NCBI GenBank assembly: GCA_037444625.1
Contig: JBBIMA010000016.1
Coordinates: 4,322-68,321 of the forward strand
Length of the DNA stretch: 64,000 nt
From: DTHT01 sp037444625
Lineage (GTDB): Bacteria > Acidobacteriota > Terriglobia > Bryobacterales > Bryobacteraceae
Direction: 5' to 3'
Shown here piece by piece: positions 1 to 8,606 of the stretch. The notes beneath the pieces are model-generated. The model searched no databases. It saw only the letters and a list, made by a program, of their open reading frames with translations, and had not been told where the DNA came from. The position numbers and the translations under genes were made by a program. Position 1 is the first letter of the stretch. Every line of letters starts with the position of its first letter.

Positions 1-1158
1 GTAGTAGGATAGGACCTTCTGGCCGACGGGACTGATCCGGCTTTGCGGGATGACGTTGCCCGGGAACGGCTGGCGGACGTAGGCCGAGCCGCGGCAGTTC
101 ACGGGCGGAGCGCAGACCGTCGAGGTCAGGGGATCATAAATCTTGTAGCCGAAGTCGGAGAAATGCTGCCCGTCGCGCAGCAGCGTCGGAGGCACGCTGG
201 AGATGACCGAGGCCGGCTGAATCTCCCGCCAGCCTTCGAAGCTGAAGAAGACGAAGTCCTTGTCCTTGCGCAGCGCGCCGCCTCCCGCTCCGCCGAACTG
301 GTTTTGGTTGTGGGTGGGCCGGCGGATATTGGGAGTGGGCTGCTTGTTGCCCGTGCGGTTGGCGTCCAGCACGGTGTTGCGGAAGTATTCGAAGACGTTG
401 CCGTGCCATTCGCTGGCGCCGCTGCGGATGGTGGTGTTGACGACGCCGCCGCCGAACCGGCCGTATGAGGCGTCGTACGTATTGGTCATCACCTTGAATT
501 CCTGGATCGCTTCGATATTGGGAGCGATTTGCCAGGTTCCGCCCGCATCGCTGATGGGAGCGCCGTTCAGCAGGAACAGGTTCTGCCCGGCGCGGGCGCC
601 GTTGATGCGGTACACGTTGGTTACGTCCCAGCCCCGCGTGCCCGAATGGCCGCTGGGCCCGAAGGCTTCCTGGGTGAAGAGCACGCCCGGCGTCAGGGCC
701 ATCAACTGGTAGGACTGGCGGCCGTTCAGAGGCAGTTGCTGGGTCTTGATCGGATCGAACACCAGGCCGCGGTCGGCCGAGGCGGTCTCGATCACCTCCT
801 GCTCGGCGGTGACCACCACGCTTTCGCTGGTCTGGCCCAGCTTCAGCTCGATGCGCAGGTTGACCTTGTCCGCCACCCGCAGGACGATCTTGGGCCGGAC
901 CACGGTGAGGAAGCCGGGGGCGCTGACCTCGACGTCATAGACGCCGGGATCCAGATAGGGAATCGTAAACACCCCCAACTCCGTGGTCCGCGTCTCCGTG
1001 CCGGCGTTGGTCGTGGTGTTGGTGGCTTTGACGGTGGCCCCCGGGATGACGGCGCCGCTGGGATCCGTCACCAGCCCGGTCAGGGTGGCGCGGAAATCCT
1101 GCGCGTGTCCGTTTCCCAACAAGAGGCCGGCCAGTATGACAACGAAAAGGCTTCGCAT
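1..1158 (-). CDS. TonB-dependent receptor with N-terminal carboxypeptidase regulatory-like domain, 5' part only
   Basis: The frame opens at an ATG (1156-1158) preceded by a strong AAGGAGG at 1168-1174 and stays open to the left edge, so about 386 N-terminal residues are visible and the C-terminus lies outside. The protein begins with a signal peptide (MRSLFVVILAGLLLGNGHAQ). A CarboxypepD_reg/Cna-B-like beta domain follows at about residues 25-110 (GLVTDPSGAVIPGATV, then a YDVEVSAPGF-type strand). The start of a TonB plug domain follows, with PLNGRQSYQLMALTPGV. This is the Oar-like outer-membrane receptor architecture that is greatly expanded in Solibacter-type Acidobacteria, usually linked to uptake of polymers or oligosaccharides. 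The substrate cannot be told from the sequence. Family call is firm. Confidence 0.9.
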   Translation of the reverse strand, partial: MRSLFVVILAGLLLGNGHAQDFRATLTGLVTDPSGAVIPGATVKATNTTTNAGTETRTTELGVFTIPYLDPGVYDVEVSAPGFLTVVRPKIVLRVADKVNLRIELKLGQTSESVVVTAEQEVIETASADRGLVFDPIKTQQLPLNGRQSYQLMALTPGVLFTQEAFGPSGHSGTRGWDVTNVYRINGARAGQNLFLLNGAPISDAGGTWQIAPNIEAIQEFKVMTNTYDASYGRFGGGVVNTTIRSGASEWHGNVFEYFRNTVLDANRTGNKQPTPNIRRPTHNQNQFGGAGGGALRKDKDFVFFSFEGWREIQPASVISSVPPTLLRDGQHFSDFGYKIYDPLTSTVCAPPVNCRGSAYVRQPFPGNVIPQSRISPVGQKVLSYY

Positions 1159-1226
1159 GGAAAGGGACCTCCTTGGCCCGGGCGCGGCGGCCACCCGCGG
1201 CTGTGCGCCGCCCCCCGGCCTGAGGG

Positions 1227-1235
1227 ATTATATCA
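1227..1235 (-). promoter_or_regulatory. Extended -10 promoter of the TonB receptor gene
   Basis: Reading the minus strand, TGATATAAT is a perfect extended -10 element. The predicted transcription start is near 1220, giving a leader of about 60 nt that carries the AAGGAGG ribosome-binding site. No convincing -35 is seen, as expected for an extended -10 promoter. Confidence 0.6.
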
Positions 1236-1308
1236 CCGGCCCCGGAGGCAGAGCTCGCCCCTCCGGCATCACCGGACACCGCCGCCCCGACGCGGCAGGC
1301 GGGTCGCG

Positions 1309-3036
1309 CTACCAGCCCGGGCGGCGGTAGACTTCGCGCCCGTCCACCACGGTGAGCAGCGCCTCGATGTCTTTGATCTCCTCGACCGGGCAAGCAAGGA
1401 AATCTTTGGAAATCACCACCAGGTCGGCCAGCTTGCCGGGCTCGATCGAACCCTTCAAGTTCTCCTCGAAGCTGAGATAGGCGGCGTTCAAGGTCCACAG
1501 CCGCAGCGCTTCCTCGCGCCGGATGCACTGCTCGGGATTCAACACCGAGCCGTCGGAGGTGCGGCGCGTGATCGCCATCCACATGCCGAAGAACGGGTGA
1601 TACGGGTTGATCGCCTGCCGGGAATCGAAGCGGATCATGTGGTCCGAGCCGCCCGCCACCATCACGCCCTCGTCCAGCAGCGAGCGCAGAGGGAGAAAGT
1701 GGCTCATGCGGGCGGGACCGAAGACGTCCTTGAGCGCCGGGCCGTCGAAGTGGTGCCAGGCCGGCTGGCAGTCGAATAGCACGCCCATGCGGAGAGCGCG
1801 GGCCCGGGCCTGTTGATTGGGGAAGTTCCCGTGACTGACGGTGAAGCGCCGGGGGCGAATGGGCCGCTCGCGATCGGCCGCCTCGTAGGCGTCCAGCAGC
1901 AGATCGGTCGCGCCGCCGCCCGCCGTGTGAGCCGTCATCTGCCAGCCCAGTTGGTTGGCCACCCGTGCCATCTCGAAGAGGTTTTCCTTGGGCAGGTAGA
2001 GGACGCCCCGGTAGTCCGGGTCCTGGTAGCCGTAGATGGCGGTGTTCGGCCCGTAGGGCTCGCGCAGGAAGGCGGTCCCGATCAGGATGCCGCCGTCCAC
2101 GATGGTCTTGATCGAGCCCACCCGCAGCCATTCGTCGCCCCAGCCGGTGACGAACGGGATGCGCAGGATCTCCTCACGCACTTGCTGGGGCGTTCCCTGG
2201 CCGCTGATCAGGAAGGTGACGTAGGTCCGCACCGAAAGCCGGCCCGCCTGGCGCAGCTCCTGATAGGCGCGGAAGCCCTCCGGGCCCTGGCCGCGGTCAA
2301 TCGTGCTGGTGATGCCCGCCTCGTTGTACTTTTTCTGCATGCTCTCGATCGCCCAGACCAGGTCGCGGTGCGTGCGGGCGCGCGTACGGCGCAGCGGGCC
2401 GAGCAGCCGGGGCGCGCCCAGGATCAGGCCGGTGGGCTCCCCCTGCTCGTCCTTGATGATCTTGCCGTCGGGCGGCTGGGGCGTCTCGCGCGTGATGCCC
2501 ACCTTGCGCAGCAGCGCGGAACTCAGCACCGAAGCGTAGCCGTTATCGGCGATGACGAGGCGCCCCGGGGCGGCCTCGTCCAGCTCGTAGCGGGTCGGGT
2601 AGCGGCGCTCGCGCAGCCGCGTGGCGTACACCTTGGGCACGAAGATGGTCTGCTCGGCGGGTAACCGGGCCGCCTGCCGCCGGATGTAAGCCTGGATTTC
2701 GGGAATGGCGTTCATGACCGGCACCGGGCCGTCCTGCTCGCTGAGGGCGGCGCCGCTGGGGTGCGTGTGGCTGTCAATCAAGCCCGGCGTGACGCAGCGC
2801 CCGCCCAGATCCACGCGGCGCGTCATGGGGCCCGCCCGGGCCAGGACCTCCTGGTTCGAGCCCACCGCCAGGAAGCGGTTGCCCCGGATGGCCACCGCTT
2901 CGGCCAGCGGCCGGCCCTCCCACATGGTGATGACCTTGGCGTTGTAGTAGATCACGTCGGCCGGTTGCGCCGTCATCCAACCCGGCGCAACCACCGCAAC
3001 CACCGCGCCAATGCCCTTCGCCCATTTCCACCTCAT
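1309..3036 (-). CDS. Secreted amidohydrolase family 3 (YtcJ-like) metal-dependent hydrolase
   Basis: 575 residues. The N-terminus (WAKGIGAVVAVVAPGWMTAQ) is a signal peptide, so the enzyme is probably periplasmic. The metal-site signature HTH lies at residues 90-92 after TPGLIDSHTHPSG. Downstream histidine and aspartate motifs typical of amidohydrolase 3 enzymes follow (MTAHTAGGG, SHGNFPNQQ, GGSDHMIRFDS). An isolated beta-sandwich flanks the barrel: residues 25-85 open with VIYYNAKVITM and the C-terminus reads LADLVVISKDFLACPVEEI. Members hydrolyse C-N or related bonds in small molecules; the substrate here is unknown. It is preceded on the same strand by the dehydrogenase gene, with a large hairpin between them. 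Confidence 0.85.
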   Translation of the reverse strand: MRWKWAKGIGAVVAVVAPGWMTAQPADVIYYNAKVITMWEGRPLAEAVAIRGNRFLAVGSNQEVLARAGPMTRRVDLGGRCVTPGLIDSHTHPSGAALSEQDGPVPVMNAIPEIQAYIRRQAARLPAEQTIFVPKVYATRLRERRYPTRYELDEAAPGRLVIADNGYASVLSSALLRKVGITRETPQPPDGKIIKDEQGEPTGLILGAPRLLGPLRRTRARTHRDLVWAIESMQKKYNEAGITSTIDRGQGPEGFRAYQELRQAGRLSVRTYVTFLISGQGTPQQVREEILRIPFVTGWGDEWLRVGSIKTIVDGGILIGTAFLREPYGPNTAIYGYQDPDYRGVLYLPKENLFEMARVANQLGWQMTAHTAGGGATDLLLDAYEAADRERPIRPRRFTVSHGNFPNQQARARALRMGVLFDCQPAWHHFDGPALKDVFGPARMSHFLPLRSLLDEGVMVAGGSDHMIRFDSRQAINPYHPFFGMWMAITRRTSDGSVLNPEQCIRREEALRLWTLNAAYLSFEENLKGSIEPGKLADLVVISKDFLACPVEEIKDIEALLTVVDGREVYRRPGW

Positions 3037-3118
3037 GCCGGCCTCCTGTCACGAGTGTCGAGCAAAGCCGCTCCGTTCATCTCGGTCCTCTGCCTGCCCA
3101 TCGCCCTGGTTACCTGAC

Positions 3119-3182
3119 TGACGAAGCGACCGGCGCCCCGAACGGCAACACCCAGTTTTTCCCCGGCCGGTCTGCTTCGTCA
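3119..3182. repeat. Long imperfect inverted repeat between the dehydrogenase and amidohydrolase genes
   Basis: The left arm TGACGAAGCGACCGG (3119-3133) pairs with the right arm CCGGTCTGCTTCGTCA (3167-3182) with one bulged base, around a 33-nt loop. It sits in the 267-bp gap between two minus-strand genes. It could be a transcription terminator or attenuator, or a remnant of a small palindromic repeat element. No U-run follows the stem, so a classical intrinsic terminator is not clear. Nothing else is recognised in this gap. Confidence 0.5.
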
Positions 3183-3303
3183 AGTCCGGTCCGGCGCCGC
3201 GGCCCGGCGCGCCGGAGCCGCCGGGCAGCGTACCCGATGTGCCGGCTGCGCGGGCGCGGCCTGTAACTTTGCGCGCCGGGTCGGCGGGCGAATAACGCGG
3301 CCC

Positions 3304-4383
3304 TCAGTAGCCTCGCTGCTTGTCCACCACGTTAAGCAGCGGCAGGCCGGCCGCGTACCGGCGCACGTTCTCGGCGAACAGCTCAATCAGCCGAGCCTGC
3401 CGGTCGGGGCTCCAGCCTGAGGTGTGCATGGTCAGGACCACGTTCGGACAGTCGAAGATGGGGTGCTCGGGGGGCGGCGGCTCCTTGGGAAAGACGTCCA
3501 GCCCCGCGCCCGCGATCCAGCCCTCTTTGAGCGCGCGCACCAGTGCCATGTCGTCGAACAGTTGGCCCCGGGAGAGCGCCAGAAAGTAGGCCGTCCGCTT
3601 CATGCGCCGGAAGACCCGCTCGTTGAACATGCGCTCGGTCAAGGGTGTGTGCGGCGCCGCCGCCACCAGCACGTCCGCCAGGGGAACCATCTGCTCGAAC
3701 CAGCCCGGATCGTGCAGCTCGGCCACAAACTCCGGCTTGGGCAGCGGCTTGGCGTCGGTGGCCACGATCCGCATGTCGAAGCCGTAGTGGGCGCGCCGGG
3801 CCACCGCCGTGCCGATGCCTCCCAGGCCCACGATCGCCATCGTGCGCCCGGCCAGCTCGCTGTGATGGTCGGACTTAGGGCTGCCCACCGGCTTCCACTG
3901 CCGCTTCAAAAACTGCGGAAAATAATAGCGGGTGATCCCCCGCGTCAGGCAGAGCAGCATTCCCATGGCGGTTTCGGAAATGCCTGGCGCAAAGATGCGC
4001 GCGCAGTTGGTCACCACCACCGGACTCTCGCGCAGCCGCCGGTCCATCCACTCCACCCCGGCCGCGCCCGCCTGCAACCAGCGCAGCCTGGGGGCCAGCT
4101 CCAGATCGGCCCCGCTCAGGCTGCCGTAGACCACCTCGGCCTCGCCCAGCAGCGCCCGGAATTCCTCGCGCGTCCTGGCCAGGGCGATCTCCACCTTGAC
4201 CCCGGCCGCGGCGGCCTGGATCCGGCGCACTTCCTCGGGCTCAAAGCGATACATCGTCACGATGCGGATGGGATCCCCCTGAGCCCGAAGCTCGCTCACG
4301 ATCACCGGGGGCGCCGCCACCGCCTCACGCGCCGCCGCCGATCCGGCCATGAAGCCCCGCCGCGAGATCTCCTGTTCCGACAT
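3304..4383 (-). CDS. D-2-hydroxyacid dehydrogenase (NAD-binding) with twin-arginine-like N-terminus
   Basis: 359 residues from the ATG at 4383, which has GGAGGG upstream; an upstream in-frame start exists but would include the promoter. The NAD-binding Rossmann motif is IVGLGGIGTAVARR. All three catalytic residues of the family can be placed: Arg in ALSRGQLFDD, Glu in DVFPKEPPPPEH and His in VVLTMHTSGWS. The enzyme should interconvert a 2-hydroxy acid and a 2-oxo acid. Unusually, the N-terminus reads SRRGFMAGSAAA, a Tat-like signal, although its hydrophobic core is weak. If functional it would put an NAD-dependent enzyme in the periplasm; such decorated enzymes recur in this phylum. Substrate unknown. 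Confidence 0.85.
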   Translation of the reverse strand: MSEQEISRRGFMAGSAAAREAVAAPPVIVSELRAQGDPIRIVTMYRFEPEEVRRIQAAAAGVKVEIALARTREEFRALLGEAEVVYGSLSGADLELAPRLRWLQAGAAGVEWMDRRLRESPVVVTNCARIFAPGISETAMGMLLCLTRGITRYYFPQFLKRQWKPVGSPKSDHHSELAGRTMAIVGLGGIGTAVARRAHYGFDMRIVATDAKPLPKPEFVAELHDPGWFEQMVPLADVLVAAAPHTPLTERMFNERVFRRMKRTAYFLALSRGQLFDDMALVRALKEGWIAGAGLDVFPKEPPPPEHPIFDCPNVVLTMHTSGWSPDRQARLIELFAENVRRYAAGLPLLNVVDKQRGY

Positions 4384-4406
4384 CCTGCCGCCCTCCGATT
4401 CAGGCA

Positions 4407-4415
4407 AGAATAGCA
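4407..4415 (-). promoter_or_regulatory. Extended -10 promoter of the dehydrogenase gene
   Basis: The minus strand reads TGCTATTCT, an extended -10 element whose -10 hexamer occupies 4407-4412. It gives a predicted start about 17-20 nt upstream of the ATG at 4383. Confidence 0.5.
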
Positions 4416-4432
4416 TGCCTGCCGGGTCGCCA

Positions 4433-5839
4433 TCAGGACCCGGGCTTCGGATAGACGGGCAGGTTCTGCGTCGTGGTGGAGCGCCACTCGGCCAAGGGCG
4501 GCGCGCCGATCCGCCGGAAGACCCCCGCCAGCTCGCTGCGCAGCCCTTCGAGCGCGCGCCGGTAGGCCGGGTCGGCTATCAGGTTGCGCCTCTCGCCCGG
4601 ATCGGCTTCCAGGTCATAGAGCTCGCTGGGCCACTCGGCCGTCCGCTCGATATACTTCAGGTTCTCGGTCCGCAACCCGCGCACGTAGGCGTACTCGAAG
4701 TACAGGCGTCGGGGCTGCCGGCGGCCCGCACCCGCCAGCAGCGGCGTGTAACTGCGCCCCAGCCTGCGCCGGTCGGGCGGCGCTCCCACCCCCAGATACT
4801 CCAGAATCGTCGGGAAAAAGTCGTAGGCCGAAACCATGTCCTCGATGACCAAGCCCGAACGGATTCGATCCGGATGGCTCCAGATGAGCGGCACCCGGAT
4901 GGATTCCTCGTACATGTTGAAGGGGATGGTCCCGTTGCCCTTGCCCCACACGCCGTGGTGGCCCGCATTCCATCCCTGATCGGCCGTGAAGATCACCAGC
5001 GTGTTCTCGCGCAGGCCCAGTTCCTCCAGGCGCCGCAAGACGCGTCCTACGTTATGGTCCACGCCGCTGATCAGCGCCGAGTAACTCAGCATGCTTTCCC
5101 GATTGCCGTGATGCCGGAGAAGCTGGGGATTCCGGTTCGGATGCGGCGCCTGCCGCGGGAAACATCGAAAGTCGGCTTTCAAATAGGGAGCGCGATACGC
5201 CTCCGGCTGATAATCGTAGGGAGTATGGGGCGCATAATAGGGCACTAACAAGAAAAAGAGCCGCGCCCGGTTGCGGTCCAGAAACTCGAGCGCATGGTCG
5301 GTGACGATATCGGTCTTGAAGCCCTGGATTTTTCCGGCCTTTCCGTTGACCACGAACTCGGGATCGCGGTACGGCCCGCCGCCGCCCGGCACGGTAGCCC
5401 AGTAAGTGAAGCCGGCCTGGGCTGTTTCGTCCCGCCCCATATGCCACTTGCCGCACATGCCGAGGGTCCATCCCGCCTTGGCCAGCAGTTCCGAGTAAGT
5501 CACTCGGCCGGTGAGAAAAGCGCGCGACTTGGGGCCGAAAGTGTCCACCGCAACCAGATAGTCTTGCACTCCGTGGTGAGAGGGCAGCAATCCGGTCAGA
5601 TAGGTCAGGCGGCTGGGCGAGCACACCGGCGTGGCGGCGTAGGCCCGAGTGAAGCGGGCGCCCCCGGCCGCCAGCCGATCCAGGTTCGGAGTGTGCATTT
5701 CCCCGCAGCCGTACGCGCCCAGCGCCCAGGCGCCGTGGTCGTCGGTCATGAACAGCACCACATTGGGCCGGGCGGCCGCCCGGGCGGTAAGCAGGAAGGG
5801 ACCGGCGGCCAGCCATTCTCTGCGAGTCGGTCGCGCCAT
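4433..5839 (-). CDS. Sulfatase (formylglycine-dependent, type I), exported
   Basis: 468 residues from the ATG at 5839; longer in-frame starts would read through the promoter and lack similarity. The N-terminus RPTRREWLAAGPFLL resembles a Tat signal. The sulfatase sequence begins with PNVVLFMTDDHG (metal-binding DD) and carries the formylglycine signature CSPSR at Cys73, followed by LTYLTG. Later metal and substrate motifs are present (TADQGWNAGHHGVWGKG, and KWHMG in the middle). It should remove sulfate esters from a sulfated sugar or polysaccharide. Activity requires a formylglycine-generating or AtsB-type enzyme, which is not in this window. It is divergent from the barrel-protein gene and not far from rhamnulokinase, consistent with degradation of a sulfated polysaccharide. 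Confidence 0.92.
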   Translation of the reverse strand: MARPTRREWLAAGPFLLTARAAARPNVVLFMTDDHGAWALGAYGCGEMHTPNLDRLAAGGARFTRAYAATPVCSPSRLTYLTGLLPSHHGVQDYLVAVDTFGPKSRAFLTGRVTYSELLAKAGWTLGMCGKWHMGRDETAQAGFTYWATVPGGGGPYRDPEFVVNGKAGKIQGFKTDIVTDHALEFLDRNRARLFFLLVPYYAPHTPYDYQPEAYRAPYLKADFRCFPRQAPHPNRNPQLLRHHGNRESMLSYSALISGVDHNVGRVLRRLEELGLRENTLVIFTADQGWNAGHHGVWGKGNGTIPFNMYEESIRVPLIWSHPDRIRSGLVIEDMVSAYDFFPTILEYLGVGAPPDRRRLGRSYTPLLAGAGRRQPRRLYFEYAYVRGLRTENLKYIERTAEWPSELYDLEADPGERRNLIADPAYRRALEGLRSELAGVFRRIGAPPLAEWRSTTTQNLPVYPKPGS

Positions 5840-5848
5840 GGCCACGCG

Positions 5849-5857
5849 ATTGTACCA
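5849..5857 (-). promoter_or_regulatory. Extended -10 promoter placing the sulfatase start almost at the 5' end of its mRNA
   Basis: The minus strand reads TGGTACAAT, with the -10 hexamer at 5849-5854. The expected transcription start is about 5842, only about 3 nt upstream of the ATG at 5839. The mRNA is therefore predicted to be essentially leaderless, in agreement with the absence of a Shine-Dalgarno sequence. Confidence 0.5.
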
Positions 5858-5987
5858 CGGCCGGCGCCGCAGGCCCGGCATGCCCGTTTCCGGGGAGGCG
5901 CGCGCCGCCCGGCGGGCGGCCGGCACGCCCGGCGCCCGATGGGGCAAGATGGTCTGAAGGGCCGCCTTGCGCTGAACCGAGACGACT

Positions 5988-7055
5988 ATGGCCATCCCAC
6001 GGAGCGCCCTGCTGCTGGCCATCCCCTGGCTGTTGACCGCGCAGGAAGGCTTCAGCCCGGTACTGGGCGGCCTCCCCTTCGATTCGGGCTTCGCCCTGGG
6101 GCTGGAGTATGGCAGTCCCGCGGGCCGGCGGCGCTTGCCCGAGTTTCGGGCCCGCGCCGTCGGCTCCGTGAAGAAGTACGAGTTGCTGGAGACCGCCCTG
6201 GCTGCCCCGCCGATGGCCGGGGGTCTCCTGTTTGCCGAAACCCGCGCCCGCTATCGCAATTACCCGGAGGAGGACTTCTGGGGCCTGGGGGCGAAATCTC
6301 ACCCCGATCGCAGAACCACTTTTCGCCTCGAGGACTTCGACTGGACGACCACCTTCGGCATCCGCCCCTGCCGTCCCCTGGAGGTCGGCCTGGCCGCCGG
6401 CTGGCTCCGCGTCAACGTCGGTCCCGGCCAGGACCGGGACTTCCCCTCCATCGAGCAGCGTTTCGCTCCCGGGGAGGTTCCCGGTCTCCAGCGCCAGCCG
6501 CGCTTCCTGCACGCCGGGGCCTTCCTGCGCTGGGACTGGCGCGACCAGCCCGACGATGCGCGCCGCGGCGGCTTCTACCAGTTCCGCGGAACCTGGTTCG
6601 GCGATCGCCCCTCGGGAGCCTATCGCTTCCGCCGCTGGGAGGCCGACCTGCGCCAGTACCTGCCCGCGGCGCGGCCCCGGGACACGATCGCCCTCCGACT
6701 TCAGGCTGTCTTCACCGATAAAGGTCCCCGCCGCCAGGTCCCCTTTTTCCTCCAGCCGACCGTAGGCGGGGGCAACGATCTGCGCGGCTACCGCCAGTAT
6801 CGCTTCCGGGACGAGAACGCCCTGGCGGGCAACTTCGAGTACCGCCGGCGGGTGCGCGAGATCTTCCATCTGGTCGGTTTCGCCGACGCCGGCGGGGTGT
6901 TCGAGCGCCCGGGGCGCGTCAGCCTGCGGCGCATGCGCGGCTCCATCGGCGCAGGCGCTCGCCTGAAGCTCACCGAGGGGCTGGCCGTGGGTCTGGAACT
7001 CGGATGGAGCCCTGAGGGGCTGCGCCTCTGGTTCCGCAGCGCCCCGGCGTTCTGA
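5988..7055 (+). CDS. Omp85/BamA-type outer-membrane beta-barrel protein lacking POTRA domains
   Basis: 355 residues with a signal peptide (ALLLAIPWLLTAQ). The body is a beta-barrel pattern of alternating aromatic and charged strands. Near residue 265 it has the hallmark of the bacterial surface antigen (Omp85 C-terminal) family, PTVGGGNDLRGYRQYRF, equivalent to the GG..LRGY segment of BamA. The chain ends in a terminal Phe, the usual barrel signal. BamA homologues are about 800 residues with five POTRA repeats. This one starts almost directly with the barrel, so it is a POTRA-less relative and may be a passive channel or a partner of another protein rather than an assembly factor. It is transcribed divergently from the sulfatase. 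Confidence 0.75.
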   Translation: MAIPRSALLLAIPWLLTAQEGFSPVLGGLPFDSGFALGLEYGSPAGRRRLPEFRARAVGSVKKYELLETALAAPPMAGGLLFAETRARYRNYPEEDFWGLGAKSHPDRRTTFRLEDFDWTTTFGIRPCRPLEVGLAAGWLRVNVGPGQDRDFPSIEQRFAPGEVPGLQRQPRFLHAGAFLRWDWRDQPDDARRGGFYQFRGTWFGDRPSGAYRFRRWEADLRQYLPAARPRDTIALRLQAVFTDKGPRRQVPFFLQPTVGGGNDLRGYRQYRFRDENALAGNFEYRRRVREIFHLVGFADAGGVFERPGRVSLRRMRGSIGAGARLKLTEGLAVGLELGWSPEGLRLWFRSAPAF

Positions 7056-7100
7056 AGTCGCGCGAAGGCCGCCGCCGGCCCGGGCCCCGAGCCGCTTCGC

Positions 7101-7106
7101 TATACT
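7101..7106 (+). promoter_or_regulatory. -10 element of the rhamnulokinase gene
   Basis: TATACT lies 15 bp upstream of the ATG at 7122, so the predicted start at about 7113 leaves a leader of roughly 9 nt with no Shine-Dalgarno sequence. No good -35 is visible. Confidence 0.4.
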
Positions 7107-7121
7107 ACATCCCTGACCGCC

Positions 7122-8585
7122 ATGCCACATTACCTCGCCTTCGACCTGGGCGCGGAAAGCGGCCGCGCCATCCTCGGTTCCGTCTCCGAAGAGGCTCTGG
7201 CGCTGGAGGAGCTGCACCGCTTTCCCAACATCCCCGTCCGGTTGCCCACCGGGCTGTACTGGGACACCTTGCGGCTGTTCCATGAAATCCTGCAAGGCCT
7301 GTCGCTGGCGGCCAGGGAACGCAAGCTCCGCCTGGCCGGCGTCGGCATAGACACCTGGGGCGTGGATTTTGCCCTGCTCGGCGCCGACGGCGCGCTGGTG
7401 GACAATCCCCGCCACTACCGGGACGCTCGCAACAACGGCATGCTCGAGCGCACCTTCGCCGTCGTTCCGCGCGAGGAAATCTTTGCCCAGACCGGCATCC
7501 AGTTCATGCAACTGAACACCCTCTATCAGTTGCACGCCATGAAACTGGCTGACGCGCCCCCCTTGCGCGTGGCCCGCACCTTCCTGATGATGCCGGACCT
7601 GTTCAACTACTGGCTGACCGGCGTCATGCGCTCGGAGCTCACCGACGCCAGCACGACGCAATTCTACAACCCGGTCAAGAAGCGCTGGGCTTTCGAGCTG
7701 CTCGAGGCCCTCGGCCTGCCGACCGACATCCTGCCGGAAATCGTGCCGCCCGGCACTCTGCTGGGACCGCTGCTGCCTCACGTGGCCGAGCAGACCGGCG
7801 CGGGAGAGGTGCCGGTCTACGCCACCTGCTGTCATGACACCGCCTCGGCGGTGGCGGCCGTGCCGGCCGAAGGCGACGGCTGGTGCTACATCAGCTCGGG
7901 CACCTGGTCGCTGATGGGCGTCGAGCTGGCCGAGCCGGTTATCAACGCCCGTTCGCTCGAGCTGAACTTCACCAACGAAATCGGCGCCGCGGGCGCCGTC
8001 CGCTTCCTCAAGAATATCGCCGGCATGTGGCTGCTTCAGGAATGCCGTCGGGCCTGGGCCCTGGAGGGGCGCGACTACAGCTACGAGGAGCTGGCGCGCA
8101 TGGCGGCCGCCGCGCCGCCTTTCGCCGCCCTCATAGACCCGGACGCGTTTCTGCTGCCCGGGCGGATGCCGGAGAAGATCGCCGAGTTTTGCCGACGGAC
8201 CGGGCAGAAACCCCCGGCCGAGCCGGGTTCGATCTGCCGCACCATCTTGGAGAGCCTGGCGCTGCGCTACCGGCAGGTCTTGGAAAGCCTGGAATCCTTG
8301 CTCGGCCGCCGGCTCGAGCCCATCCACATCGTGGGCGGCGGCTCGCGCAATCAGGTGCTCAACCGTTTCGTGGCCGACGCCACCGGCCGGCCGGTGGTCG
8401 CCGGCCCCAGCGAGGCCACCGCCGCCGGCAATCTGATCGTGCAGGCCATCGGGGCCGGTTTGTTGAGCGGGGTCGCCCAGGCCCGGCGCCTCATCCGGCG
8501 TTCCTTCCCCGTGACGGTCATCCAGCCGGATCCCCAAGCCGACTGGGACCGCGCCTATCAGCGTTTTTGCGCCTTGCCCCGGTGA
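7122..8585 (+). CDS. rhaB: Rhamnulokinase
   Basis: 487 residues, normal for RhaB. It is an FGGY-family sugar kinase: the N-terminal ATPase motif AFDLGAESGRAILG, the rhamnulokinase signature GVGIDTWGVDFALL with the catalytic aspartate, the NPRHYRD segment, and the C-terminal ATP-site motif IHIVGGGSRN and GPSEATAAGN. It phosphorylates L-rhamnulose to L-rhamnulose 1-phosphate in rhamnose catabolism. Neither rhamnose isomerase nor the aldolase is present in the window. With the TonB receptor and sulfatase upstream it fits use of rhamnose-containing, possibly sulfated, polysaccharides, but that link is inferred. Confidence 0.92.
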   Translation: MPHYLAFDLGAESGRAILGSVSEEALALEELHRFPNIPVRLPTGLYWDTLRLFHEILQGLSLAARERKLRLAGVGIDTWGVDFALLGADGALVDNPRHYRDARNNGMLERTFAVVPREEIFAQTGIQFMQLNTLYQLHAMKLADAPPLRVARTFLMMPDLFNYWLTGVMRSELTDASTTQFYNPVKKRWAFELLEALGLPTDILPEIVPPGTLLGPLLPHVAEQTGAGEVPVYATCCHDTASAVAAVPAEGDGWCYISSGTWSLMGVELAEPVINARSLELNFTNEIGAAGAVRFLKNIAGMWLLQECRRAWALEGRDYSYEELARMAAAAPPFAALIDPDAFLLPGRMPEKIAEFCRRTGQKPPAEPGSICRTILESLALRYRQVLESLESLLGRRLEPIHIVGGGSRNQVLNRFVADATGRPVVAGPSEATAAGNLIVQAIGAGLLSGVAQARRLIRRSFPVTVIQPDPQADWDRAYQRFCALPR

Positions 8586-8606
8586 GCGGCCCCGGCCGGG
8601 CGCTCA
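8583..8606. terminator. Hairpin shared by the convergent ends of rhaB and clpP
   Basis: TGAGCG (8583-8588) and CGCTCA (8601-8606) form an inverted repeat with extra inner CCC/GGG pairing. The two stop codons of the converging genes lie inside the two arms. It would fold on both transcripts, so it may be a bidirectional terminator, although there is no U-run. Confidence 0.35.

Noticed and set aside
5052..8537. 1161-codon open frame on the minus strand
   Set aside because: It is antisense to rhaB and the barrel gene and runs into the sulfatase out of frame. Its sequence is low-complexity Gly/Ala/Arg, as expected from high-GC shadow frames.
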